DNA from: Aporrectodea caliginosa | Taxonomy: Eukaryota; Annelida; Clitellata; Crassiclitellata; Lumbricidae | NCBI GenBank assembly: GCA_020284085.1 | Contig: JACEVL010000344.1 | Coordinates: forward strand, 1,281,006 to 1,345,005 | Direction of reading: 5' to 3' | DNA: 64,000 bases | Part shown: positions 35,680-49,190 of the stretch, piece by piece | How the letters are laid out: every line of letters begins with the position of its first letter | Position numbering within the stretch: position 1 is the first letter of the stretch | Made by a program: the position numbers and the translations under genes | Notes under the pieces: model-generated | What the model saw: only the letters and a program-made list of their open reading frames with translations | Told to the model about the DNA's origin: nothing | The model's database searches: none

Positions 35680-35820
35680 GAGACATATATAATATATATA
35701 CTCGTACACACAGCTAAACACTTCACATCAGAGGTTGAGGAAGAATCTCATCACACTATCACGCGGCGAATAGAAGCTGAGCAGATTCAACAGAGGATGA
35801 TAAATTTTATTTTCTTCTTA
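33061..35820. other. Intergenic DNA
   Basis: No intact gene was recognised. 34370-34445 shares a LINE-3'-end-like repeat (GCGCAGGGCACGAGCTTATT) with 36785-36855. A palindrome cluster of TTCGAA lies at 35157-35195, and a TA microsatellite at 35654-35680. Confidence 0.5.
34370..34445 (-). repeat. LINE 3'-UTR-like repeat, copy A
   Basis: AAGCGCAGGGCACGAGCTTA and the following bases match 36785-36855 with few changes. Both lie next to TAATCG-like repeats, which would be the element tail on the - strand. Confidence 0.6.
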
Positions 35821-36742
35821 ATAGTGGGGTACGGGAGCTGAAAAAAGTTTCACATCTGGTAACCAACTCGCCCCTTTGGTTCCAGATAGTACATGGGTAG
35901 GCGAGTCCAAAAAGCCCGGGACACAAATTTTCACGGCCCTCTAGCGGATATGGCAGCCATTTTACAAAATGGCCGACCAAAATACATATTGTTCAATATC
36001 TCAGCTTCTAGTTAATTTAGAATCGTGATCTTGGTATCTAAACATACATATTTAGGGGCAAGGATTCCAATAAAACGAATTGCAAACACTTATCTAGACG
36101 AAATTGGCAGCCATTTTCCAAAATGGCCGACCAAAATAAAACTTTTTCAATATCTCAGCTTCTAGTTAACTTAGAATCGTGATCTCGGTGTCTAAACATA
36201 CATATTTGGGGTGAGGATTCAAATAGAACTAATTGCAAACACTTATCGACAGGAAATTGGCAGAGCAGCTTTCACTCATTTGCACTGTCCCCTACGGGTA
36301 TTCTCGCCGCCGCATCTGAGCAGTTCACGAGAGGTATGAGATGCTTCGGGAAGTGTGTTCCACTTCGCTTCCCAGCCTCCTTTGCAGCTACCTCAATCAA
36401 CCGGACATGCTAGTTTGAGAACAGCTACGAACATCTGTGCCCAAAACATGACCTGCCTTGTGGGCAGCTCCCTTTGCATGTTCCAAAAGTGCAGCTTGAG
36501 TCGGTGGAAGGCCATCCATTGGTCTACCTTTCTGTGAGAACAGCTGCCTCCGTGCCTCATGCACCTTCTCCTCACTGCTTGCACGGTCGTATAGAAGAAC
36601 TAGAAAGCACTCCAGTACATCGAGCTGAAATTCATCAACAGAGCTAGTAATTGATGTTTAGGTGCAGAAGGCTGTGAAGACGTCATCGACTGTCTTCAAA
36701 ATGTCCCACGCCGTCCTTTTCTGCGGCCAGCAAAAGATTATA

Positions 36743-37080
36743 CTGTATAATCGTAATCGTAATCTCCAAACTTCTAAAGCGCCACTCGAAAGCCAAGCGC
36801 AGGGCACCAGCTTATTCACGAGCGCTGCGTCTAGTCAGAAGGGTTGTCCAAAAGAGTAGTCCGAGGAGGTCCGAGTCCGGTTTCCAGAGGATCAGAGGGG
36901 TCAGAGTAGCTGCTATAAGGTGGGTGTCGTTTAGGTCGAGAGTTTGATGGCAGATGATCAGTTGAGTCGGGGTACGAGTTCTTGAAGAGGAGAGACTTTA
37001 GTTTCGAGTGGAAAGCCTTGGCGGTGATGGATAGAGGAGCCTGATGCGGATGATGGTGGGTGATTGGAGATGATGGATGT
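36743..37080 (-). mobile_element. LINE 3'-end fragment nested in the 3.8-kb element
   Basis: Family-like protein blocks flank it: FSGCGTS ends near 37080 and SFAGRRKRTAW resumes near 36742. The insert reads ITAKAFHSKLKSLLFKNSYP on the - strand, a LINE RT C-terminal tail. It is followed by a 3' UTR containing GCCCTGCGCTTGGC (shared with 34370-34445) and a TACGAT-type tail. Confidence 0.7.
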
Positions 37081-38174
37081 GCCACATCCGCTAAATCCGT
37101 GTAGGAAGGGAAGACCACGCACCTGTTTGGGCTGAAAGCACGTGTCATGCTATGGGTATCTAAAGCTTTAGTCCAAGTCAAAACCAACCAACAATTCGTC
37201 AATGCTGAGCTGCTGAACTGCTGCTATGGCCAACTCCAAAGCTTCAGAGACAACTGAGCATTTCCTCACTTTATGATAGTCATGTTTGGCAGCATCGCAA
37301 CATGCAGGAAAATCCTTGTATCAGCTTCTTCGTGAGTACAACGAGCAAGTCCAGTTGTGTCCTTTGGCTGAGTGCACGTCCCTGTGGTGTGTGATTATGA
37401 TCAGTCTTTCTGTTTCTATTTCAACTTTTCCTATGTGCAGACTCAAGAATAGAAACAACTCTGACTTATTTTTGTCGTTCCTCAGAAATTCCTGCCAGTA
37501 TCTAGGTAGAGCATTAGAAGATTCAACGCGCCGGCAGCTTCCCTTACCCCTCACACTGCCTGTGAATGTCTTCAATCTGCCATGCACATATTAATCCATA
37601 CCACATCTACTCTATGCACATCCTCTATCTGTCTTCTGAAAATATGGGAGGCATAATCTGAGAAGGTGCATACAGCGACAGGCTTGAACATGTTGGCTAT
37701 GACTGCTCCATCCAATGTAGCAGCATCAACAGTTAAGGATCTTGGTGGATATCTGCGAAGGCATCATCTTTTGAAGTACGAACAAACTCTTCTAGGCAGC
37801 TGACAATGTCTGACTTGGTTCTTAGCCGCAATTTGCCTATATTCGAGGGTGATGATGGGCGTGCTTGATTCTCACGTGCAAAGAATTTGTCCAGGTCTCC
37901 TTCATGTGACTGACAGGAGATGTACAACCTGAAGAATAGTGAACAGTCATTCTTTACAGATGACAACTGTTGCTTTGCTCGTGACTTGCCTCTTACATGT
38001 GGAAGCCTTGAGAGAGAGGAAATTGTTTTGTTTGATTTTGTCATTGACAGATCGCGATTGGGTAACAAGACGTTCGTTGACAAATGTTTCATAAGTCTTT
38101 TGTCCAGTTTGCTCGAGGTTCCGCATTGAGTTGATCACTACTGTATCAGCCATATCTCTGGTATCCACGACAAG

Positions 38175-38570
38175 AATCCTGAGTGGCCGAGTGGGTTGGT
38201 GCCCGCTCTCCGCGCCAGCGCCCCGGGTTCGCTTCCCGGTCGGGTCGGTTTATCAGAGATTAATTTCTCGGATCTTTACTGCGGGTGGCTCGGTCGCATT
38301 ATAAACGTGGAGTACAATACAACACACAACACAACACAATATACTGGGGCGCGGTGGTTTTAGGGGTATGTTCGGTGCCTTGCAGCTGGAGGGTTGCGGG
38401 TTCGAATCCACCTCAAAGCCGCCGCGTAGGGACCCTGGGCAAGTCCTTCACTCGCAATTGCTCATGCGCTTCGGCGTGAAACTCCGAATTCAGCAGTAGT
38501 CGGGAGCGCCTCTGAATAGGAAATCTGGTAGAGGCGCTATAACAAGTGTTCAAATACAATACAATACAAA
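38175..38570 (+). mobile_element. Composite tRNA-derived SINE, copy 2
   Basis: It has the same two-headed structure as 2706-3126: first head GAGTGGCCGAGTGGGTTGG, an ACAAC-rich linker at about 38318-38343, second head GCGCGGTGGTTTTAGGGG with GCGGGTTCGAATCC, core GTAGGGACCCTGGGCAAGTC, and (ATACA)n tail. It interrupts a coding block of the host element between DDSNDLL and VVDTRD, which fixes its boundaries independently. Confidence 0.92.
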
Positions 38571-39899
38571 AAAGTAGGTCATTGCTGTCGTCGATGAATG
38601 GGTTTTCCATCTTCTCGATCAACCTGGTCGAAAAATGTTACCTGCGCGATTTTTGTCTGCTCATGATGTCGAAAGTCAGATTCCGTTTCTGGTTTCTTTA
38701 TCGATGCCTGGAACTCTTCGAACTCTGGTCCAACCATCCATCTTCGTAGGGCCTGTGGGTTTTGTGTGATGCCTACACACCTCCGTCATCCTTCACGCAG
38801 ACGTTGTTCTGCTCATGGGCTTGGTCTAGGGCAATATTGGAGAATGCATGCCCCGTCTTCTTTACTGTGAAGTTGCCAAACAGAAATTCCTTGTACACAG
38901 CAGGATAATAACTGTTTGCAATTAGTTCTATTGGAATCCTTGCCCCTAAATATGTATGTTTAGACACCGAGATCACGATTCTAAGTTAACTAGAAGCTGA
39001 GATATTAACTTTAGTATTATTTTGGTCGGCCATCTTGGAAAATGGCTGCCAATTTCCTATAGATATCTGCAATTAGTTCTATTGGAATCCTCGCCCCAAA
39101 TGTGTATGTTTAGACACCAAGATCACGATTCTAAGTGAACTAGAAGCTTATATATTGACAAAGTTTGATTTTGGTCGGCCATCTTGGAAAATGGCTGCCA
39201 ATTTCCTGTCGATAAGTGTTTGCAATTAGTTCTATTTGAATCCTCACCCCAAATATGTATGTTTAGACACCGAGATCACGATTCTAAGTTAACTAGAAGC
39301 TGAGATATTGAAAAAGTTTTATTTTGGTCGGCCATTTTGGAAAATGGCTGCCAATTTCGTCTAGATAAGTGTTTGCAATTCGTTTTATTGGAATCCTTGC
39401 CCCTAAGTATGTATGTTTAGATACCAAGATCACGATTCTAAGTTAACTAGAAGCTGAGATATTGAACAATATGTATTTTGGTCGGCCATTTTGTAAAATG
39501 GCTGCCATATCCGCTAGAGGGCCGTGAAAATTTGTGTTTCGGGCTTTTTGGACTCGCCTATCCATGTACTATCTGGAACCAAAGGGGCGCGTTGGTTACC
39601 AGATGTGAAATGTTTTGGCTATATTGGCAGCTCTCGGATCCCACTATAACAAACTGTACTTCATTTGGCTATTATTATTAGCTGGGCCTACCTGTCGTAC
39701 TTCTTATTATAATCCTCTGTCTGTTCAGAAGATTACTCTTATGGTTTCATATATAAACCTAAGCTAAAGTTGCTTAAGTTCGTTTGTCGGATTGCTCGGA
39801 TTGCAGAGAAGGGGCATCTTGAAAAAACCCATTCAGTTTTAACCTTGCTGTCCGAAGTGATTAGTAAGTAAGTAAGGTAGTTCTACAGCTACCTACCGT

Positions 39900-41635
<1,736 letters not shown>

Positions 41636-41637
41636 TA

Positions 41638-43139
<1,502 letters not shown>

Positions 43140-43145
43140 GTGTGA

Positions 43146-43275
43146 GGGGCCGTTTGGCCCCCTGGGGGACCGTTTGGCCCCCTGGGGGGACCGTTTGGTC
43201 CCCGGGACCGTTTGGTCCCCCGGGACCGGCCTGTTAGGTATAAATAGAGTTGTTGTCAGACAGTGTGAGTTAGTT
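43146..43275 (+). promoter_or_regulatory. Tandem GC-rich hairpins upstream of a TATA box (candidate promoter)
   Basis: Four consecutive units of the form GGGNCC-GTTT-GGNCCC (43147-43222) can each fold into a stem with a GTTT loop. Immediately downstream lies TATAAATAG at 43239-43247, followed by initiator-like TCAGAC (43256). The spacing and composition look like a Pol II core promoter, possibly of an LTR or other retroelement whose body is missing. No ORF follows that identifies a gene. Confidence 0.5.
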
Positions 43276-44354
43276 GATTGAGTCTTTTGTTGAATAGTGT
43301 ACTTCAGGTTGATCAGTTCAGTTGCATTGATGCTTTCGTCAGTTGTAAATCAGTTACGTTTTGAGTTCTTGTTGAGTAATACAAGTGAATTCATCGACTT
43401 GACTCTTGTCGTCTTCTTCATCTAATCGACGTTCGGTGGTCGCTAGCATCGCTAAGACCTCTGCCAGACCGGAGAGGCCGATCCTGGCCGACATTGAAGA
43501 CTGGGGGATTTCTGAAGCGCTATCCTGGTAAGAAGTGAGAGAAATCCGCCCGACGACGGAAACCTTCCAGAGAGGTGTTCGTCACATTGGTCCCATAAGA
43601 GAGGCCACGTCAGTCAACACAAGGACACCTGCCAGAAGGAGAGAGCTTTCGCCACAATAAGAGATGCTGTTTACGCTAACTGAATCGATGCTACATTTCA
43701 TAAGTAAGCTGTGCAAGATGACACCACCGCCCATCAGCAGTCCATCATAAGTGGTAGATGAAGCACTCCGTCCGTCCGTCCGTCAGTCGGTCCGTCGGTC
43801 CGTCGGTCGGTCGGTCGGTCCGTCCGTCCGTCCGTCCGTCGGTCCGTCCGTCGGTCCGTCCGGTCGGCTCCCTCCTGAGCTTCAGAGTGCACGTAGAACA
43901 GGCATTCGTCGCCTGCTGGTGGTCGTAAGATGGAAACGCCACCAGCGACCAACCGTTGACTCGGTCACTCAAAAGATTCACATCGCTCAGCTTACGCCGA
44001 GACGAAAACTATCCTTATGCAGACGACATATTGGCAGGTCCATGGACCCGACACTAGACCGCTCAGCAGCCAGACTTATGCAGTCATGTAGGTTAAGATT
44101 ATATGCAAAGAAAGTAACGTGAACGTCTAGAAAATCCGCACAGAAAAGAAGAATAATTCCGACACGCGAACTCAGCTACAGTAAATTCCCAAATGTTAGA
44201 AATCATTGAGAAAATTCTGCATTTGGACGAAATAATCCGCAGATATGACACACAATGTCACTGACATGCGCAGAACCTAGTCAGTACATAAAATTTGGTT
44301 TTGTAAGTTTTCTTAAACAAATTCGCGACAGCTATTAACCATTGTAAAACATTA
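43276..44354. other. Non-coding DNA downstream of the candidate promoter
   Basis: GTCC/GTCG repeats occupy about 43768-43865. Frames over them (Arg/Thr/Asp-rich) are repeat artefacts. No gene was recognised. Confidence 0.5.
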
Positions 44355-44759
44355 AACATACGTGCGAGATATCCTCCATTGGCTCCCCTATCCGCAGCGC
44401 ATTGCCTACCGTGTCTCTGCATTGGTCCGGCGCTGCACTGAGGGCCTGGCTCCTCCATATCTGCGGGAACTCTGCTGCCCTACTGTTAGTACTGTGACTG
44501 TTCCGCGTCGTGGCTCGTTGCGCTCAGCGGTGCAAACAGAGTTCCTTGTCCCCCGTGCTCGGACTGCTATCCGACAGCGCCGCGCCTTCTCTGTGGCTGG
44601 CCCGGTGACCTGGAATGGGCTTCCGGTGGCACTGCGTCTGACCTCAATAGGACACTCTGCTCAGTTCTTCTCTGGCCTTAAGACTGTCCTGTTTGACCGA
44701 GGTTGGGCTGGGAGCGCTTCTGAGTAGACTATCTTGAAGGGGCGCTATATAAAACTACT

Positions 44760-44806
<47 letters not shown>
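44355..44806 (+). pseudogene. 5'-truncated LINE, RT C-terminus with (AAT)n tail
   Basis: One open frame (44362-44727) reads ILHWLPYPQRIAYRVSALVR, GLAPPYLRELC, LLVPR-like FLVPRARTAIRQRRAFSVAG, PVTWNGLPVALRL and FFSGLKTVLFDRGWAGS. This is the complete C-terminal block order of an L2/CR1-type RT. It is followed by a short 3' UTR ending GGGGCGCTATATAAAACTAC and (AAT)n at 44762-44806. The open frame suggests a younger copy than the other LINEs here. Confidence 0.85.
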
Positions 44807-45547
44807 TGTAGTTAACAACATCAATACATCATGATAGAATTCTTCAACCCCAGTCTTCAGCCCTATTTAAATCGTCCCATTATTTGAGTCGTTTGTTTCA
44901 AAACAACCAATCATACTACCAACTGATGCAATAGTCTAGTTGTAAATGACTTTAATATCACACAGGCTAGCGCAGATTTGGTTTGTTTTGAGCCGTCCTG
45001 TATGAATGTCCATTTACAATTACAATGACCAACAAGAGCAGTCCGGAAACCATCTACGATCGACCATTAGAAGGCGGTTAGGTTGGGGATGTCATTGTAT
45101 ACCTGACATAATATGTGGCTGCTACATTTGGGTGGATGCTTCCTGTGCTTCAGCTGATATGTCTCCGGAAATGGCGGATCCTGGAAAATCTCACAGAATG
45201 CAATTCACTCCTGCAGTCACAGGATCGTTTTTCTTCCACTCATTTTGAAACTCTGATCGCTGCTATCAACGCAGAACTTACTTGAGCTCCGCTGTCTAAT
45301 AGATGATGATGCATCTGGTGGTGCAAGTGAAACATTGCATCTTCATCCAGTCCCTATCATTTGCTATCCAATGGCTTTATTCTGTCGCCCTCCACAGCAC
45401 TTTCTCTCTTTGTCGAGATTCAACCAATTCAAAGCAATTATTAGTTATAATGATAATGATTATCGTTATTCATCCACATAATATTAATAGTAATAAGTAG
45501 TCATAATTATTATTATTATTATGATCGCAGTGACGGTAATTGTTTTG
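44807..45547. other. Intergenic DNA
   Basis: No gene was recognised. A short (ATT)n lies at about 45508-45523. Confidence 0.5.
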
Positions 45548-46454
45548 ACCATAGTTGACAAATCAAGTGTTCAGTGTTTCATATTTTCAAAAATCGTCCT
45601 GTCCTCGCTTTACGGTCATAAGACAGCGTTTGTTAGCCACAGGGCTTTTTAATGTAACTTTATTTATTTATTTACTGTCTGTTACTATTTGTTAGAATTT
45701 TATTTTTGTCTGATATCCCTTACGTTGTCTCCGTCATTTCAAGGATTCATCCAATTTACGTCAGTATTTAGTATCATCAGTTGAGAAATAAACTGCACAG
45801 TACAGGAAATAGGCCTAAAATTTATAGAAGTTATTTGAATTTCTAAGTTATCCAAAATGCGAAATGCTGTCTTTGTACTCAGTAATCTCTGATTGACTGA
45901 TAAATTGACGGATATCACTCCATATCAAGTTCTTTTATAAGTCAGAATTGTAAGTAGATCTACAACTTTTAATTTAGTACACTCTATACTTACAAAGTTT
46001 AGTTCTTAATTGTTTATGTCAGCATGGAGTTATATGGACTTTGCATACTATTTTAATTTGAAAACATTTCAATATTTTTAATTTTTCAATTTCTTTTTAA
46101 ACCAAATTTATGAAAAAGAAAATAATTGTTGTAGATTAGGCCTACTGTTACTTGGTGTGTACTAATAAAGTTAGGCATACACCTGTTATTTGTTGATTAA
46201 AATTAAATTGTGTAAACAAGGTTTTTAATTTTAAAATGCAGTAAAAGATGTAGCAAAGTCAAATTATATTCTTTTCCGTTTTTCTCGTTTTTTTCCGTTT
46301 TTTATTTTTTTCAATAAAACGACGTTTTTCCGTTTTTTATTTTGATTTTACCGTTTTTAACAACTATGGTTTTGACAAATCAAGTGTTCAGTGTTTCATA
46401 TTTTCAATCTTCTGTCCTCGCTTTACGGTCATAAGACAGCATCATGAGTAGCCA
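45548..46454. repeat. Direct duplication of about 90 bp, 815 bp apart
   Basis: TGACAAATCAAGTGTTCAGT through CCTCGCTTTACGGTCATAAG and AGCCACAGGGCT occurs at 45554-45645 and again at 46373-46462 with few differences. The spacer is very AT-rich, with TTTTTCCGTTTTTTATT repeats near 46270-46350. The pair could be remnants of terminal repeats or a local duplication. Confidence 0.75.
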
Positions 46455-46775
46455 CAGGGCTGCCGACAGAAATTCCGGCCCCTACGCAGTGCAATCACGG
46501 GTCCATAACTATCCTTAGACTTTATGAGAATTTTTTTATAAACAAACTGAAATAATAATAGTGAGGGTACAACCCTACAAAATTATATTTATATAGGGAA
46601 TTATTGTTGTTAAGTGTCCGTAATATTATATTTTAAAAGACATAAATCATAAACTTTGTATAACTGATTATAATACAGTATTTTTCATAAGTTGATTGCT
46701 GGGCCCAGCCCGGGCCCCTAAAAGTCGCCGGGCCCCTGGCTTTTTGCCACCCCCTGCCCCCTCTCGGAGTGCCTG
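46455..46775. mobile_element. hAT-like MITE, 321 bp
   Basis: AGTAGCCA is duplicated perfectly at 46447-46454 and 46776-46783. The element starts CAGGGCTGCC and ends GGAGTGCCTG. Only the outer CAGG is clearly inverted, and GGGCCC-rich sequence lies inside the right end. The ends and the 8-bp duplication fit hAT. No ORF. Confidence 0.72.
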
Positions 46776-46783
46776 AGTAGCCA

Positions 46784-47063
46784 GATAAATGTTCAGGATC
46801 TTTGATCATTATGTCTAAATGAGCCTCAAGGGAAATCCATTGCCTTAATCAGGGAGCTTAAACTTGGCGATGCAAAGTCCCTGGACTGAGACTCCAACAC
46901 AGAGAAGTCTTGTTCCGCTGACTGTTCCTCTGTCGATGTTAGACTGCAGGTGCAGTGGTTGTTTTGATGGCATCTTCTGATCAGCCAATCAGAAAACAGT
47001 CCATCGGGACCTACATCTGCGTCGCCTTCAGAACAAATCGGACAATATTTTAATAGGAGCAGA

Positions 47064-47064
<1 letters not shown>
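46784..47064. other. Intergenic spacer
   Basis: Nothing recognised. Confidence 0.5.

Positions 47065-47128
<64 letters not shown>
47065..47128. repeat. (TG)n microsatellite
   Basis: About 31 TG dinucleotides. Confidence 0.97.
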
Positions 47129-47884
47129 TGGTCAGTTGTCCTTTTGAATATGCACAAACTGACAAACTGGCTTACGCAAAAATTACAGGCCTACATGTAT
47201 ATATGTCATGACTTCCAGAGCGACCAACGAGGACAGAGACGGTGTTATGCAAGCACACGGTCACATACACATAGAGACATAAGCAGAGAGACAAACACGA
47301 ACAGAAGCAGACGTATACATGCAGTAACAAAGACTATGACGGAAGCAGTGACACGCAGACATAAATATGGTCAGATAAAGATAGAGATGAACACAGACTC
47401 AGGAACAGCCAAGAACACAGATATATCTACAGTGACAAACGCATACATAAACGGACACTCAGACATACATACACATAGGCACGGAGATACACATTGACCA
47501 ATGCAGGGATAGGCAGAGTCTCGCCACTCTGACACTGAATGACATGGAGAAGGACTATTAAGAGGAGAATGAAACGCACGAGTAGAAGACATTTATTGTA
47601 TTGACGATGCAGCGTCATCTCTCTTTCCTGTGTTGTTCACCTGCCTCTCACGCCATATGTACATGACATTGTAGGTGTCTGTCTCTGTTCTCCTTCTGAC
47701 CGTATACGTCGTTTAAGACAGGCGCCTGCGGAGGAGAAGGCGGAATGATAGGCACGAGAAGCGCCGACGACGACAGGTATGAACAGGGATCGAATAGTCT
47801 GTCGACCGTCAACGATGACGCCCTCCCCTCCCTCCCGTCCCATCATCATGGACTACGACGATCGACACAGGAATCTCCTCTGCT
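47129..47884. other. Intergenic DNA, CACA/GACA-rich in part
   Basis: About 47220-47500 is rich in ACAGA/ACACA motifs, a degenerate microsatellite. No gene was recognised. Confidence 0.5.
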
Positions 47885-48366
47885 TCCTCCTCCTCCTCCT
47901 CCTCCTCCTCCTATTACTCCTCCTCCCTTCCTTCTCCTCCTCCTCTTCCTCCTCTTCCTTCTTCTCCTTCCTCCTCCTCCTCCTCCTCCTTCTCTTCCTC
48001 GTCTTCTTCCTCCTCCTCCATCGTCTTCTCTTCCAGTTTCCTTCATAAACCGCGTTTATATTACCTTTGCGATAAACGTTCCTCGTTTTCCATCACAATC
48101 CCTGAATTACTCGCTCTAATGATGATTGATTGCAACCACTCTCACATTTCTCTCATTCGTCCCTTCTCCGTTCGTCCTTCCTGTCATCTCCAGTCATCTA
48201 TATTGACAAGAAGAGCGAAGTAGAGGAGGAGGAGGAGGAGGAGGAGGAGGAAGGAGGAAGGAGGAGGAGGAGGAGGAGAAGGAGGAGGAGGAGGAGGAGG
48301 AGAAGGAGGAGGAGAAGGAGGAGGAGAAGGAGGAGGAGAAGGAGGAGGAGAAGGAGGAGGAGGAAG
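47885..48366. repeat. Mirror tracts of (CCT)n and (GGA)n
   Basis: A pyrimidine tract (CCT/TCC)n at 47885-48040 and a purine tract (GGA/GAA)n at 48222-48366 face each other about 180 bp apart. They could pair as an inverted repeat. They generate poly-Leu/Ser and poly-Arg/Glu frames that are not genes. Confidence 0.9.
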
Positions 48367-48599
48367 ACTGAAGACGGATCAGGCAATGGATGAGGTCGAT
48401 GAGTCAGGGTGTCATATAACCTGCGTATAGACTGGAGCGTCGCAGTTGGCCTCAGATAAATTGATGATGACGAGTGGACTGCATTGCGTCTCTTCGAATT
48501 GACTTTTATTCATTCGTGACTATAATTAAATATAATTAAATGTGAGCCTAAAAGACCAACTGCCAACCGCACCAGTGACTATGATGGAGCGCAGTTTGG

Positions 48600-49190
48600 T
48601 CGGTCGGTCTGTCTATCTCTCAGTCTGTCTCTCTGTCTCTCAGTCTGTCTCTCAGTCTGTCTCTCTGACTCTCAGTCTGTCTCTCAGTCTGTCTCTCTGT
48701 ATCTCAGTCTGTCTCTCAGTCTGTCTCTCTGTCTCTCAGTCTGTCTCTCTGACTCTCGGTCTGTCTCTCTGACTCTCTCTGTCTCTCGGTCTGTCTCTCT
48801 GTCTCTCGGTCTGTCTCTCGGTCTGTCTCTCTCTGTCTCTCAGTCTGTCTCTCTGTCTCTCGGTCTGTCTCTCTGACTCTCGGTCTGTCTCTCTGACTCT
48901 CAGTCTGTCTCTCGGTCTGTCTCTCTGTCTCTCGGTCTGTCTCTCTGACTCTCAGTCTGTCTCTCGGTCTGTCTCTCTGTCTCTCGGTCTGTCTCTCTGA
49001 CTCTCAGTCTGTCTCAGTCTGTCTCTCAGTCTGTCTGTCTCTCGGTCTGTCTCTCTGACTCTCGGTCTGTCTCTCTGACTCTCAGTCTGTCTCTCGGTCT
49101 GTCTCTCTGTCTCTCGGTCTGTCTCTCTGACTCTCAGTCTGTCTCTCAGTCTGTCTCTCAGTCTGTCTCTTTGTCTCTCGGTCTTTCCGT
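48600..49190. repeat. CTGTCTCT-type satellite, about 590 bp
   Basis: Tandem CTGTCTCTCNGT / CTGACTCTCGGT units with a 16-20 bp period and regular A/G alternation. The TDRE/SQRD-rich frames on the - strand are artefacts. Confidence 0.95.

Larger units (their letters stand above)
36300..38930 (-). pseudogene. Broken transposon-borne gene of a recurrent invertebrate family
   Basis: Frames on the - strand, in order: NSYYPAVYKEFLFGNFTVKK, AFSNIALDQAHEQNN, VGITQNPQALRRWMVGPEF, ENPFIDDSNDLL then (after the SINE) VVDTRDMADT, ETFVNERLVTQSRSVND, LYISCQSHEGDLDKFFARE, KLRLRTKSDIVSCLEE, TVDAATLDGAVIANM, RGKGSCRRVESSNALPRYW, DKNKSELFLFLSL, CTHEEADTRIFLHV, then (after a LINE insertion) SFAGRRKRTAWDILKTVDD, and KGRPMDGLPP. 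These blocks are those of large multicopy uncharacterised proteins seen in cnidarians and spiralians, from memory. At least five frame changes and two insertions have destroyed it. Its role is presumably in element mobility, which is an inference. Confidence 0.78.
35821..39647 (-). mobile_element. 3.8-kb DNA element with long inverted repeats built of about 155-bp tandem subunits
   Basis: The outer ends ATAGTGGG and CCCACTAT are complementary. The inverted similarity continues through CACATCTGGTAACCAAC and GTTCCAGATAGTACATGG to the subunits. The left arm (to about 36265) has two full units and the right arm (from about 38930) has four. Each unit holds GGCAGCCATTTT..AAAATGG, TCTCAGCTTCTAGTTAA and TAGAATCGTGATCT. 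Between the arms lies a broken - strand gene (36300-38930). A composite SINE (38175-38570) and a LINE piece (about 36743-37080) are inserted in it. The target duplication is unclear, so the superfamily is not assigned. Confidence 0.85.

Noticed and set aside
38175..38250. Possible Leu/Ser tRNA gene
   Set aside because: Same sequence as the head of the composite SINE at 2706-3126. It continues into the SINE body.
47846..48393. Arg-, Glu-, Leu- or Gly-rich frames
   Set aside because: Products of the CCT and GGA repeat tracts.
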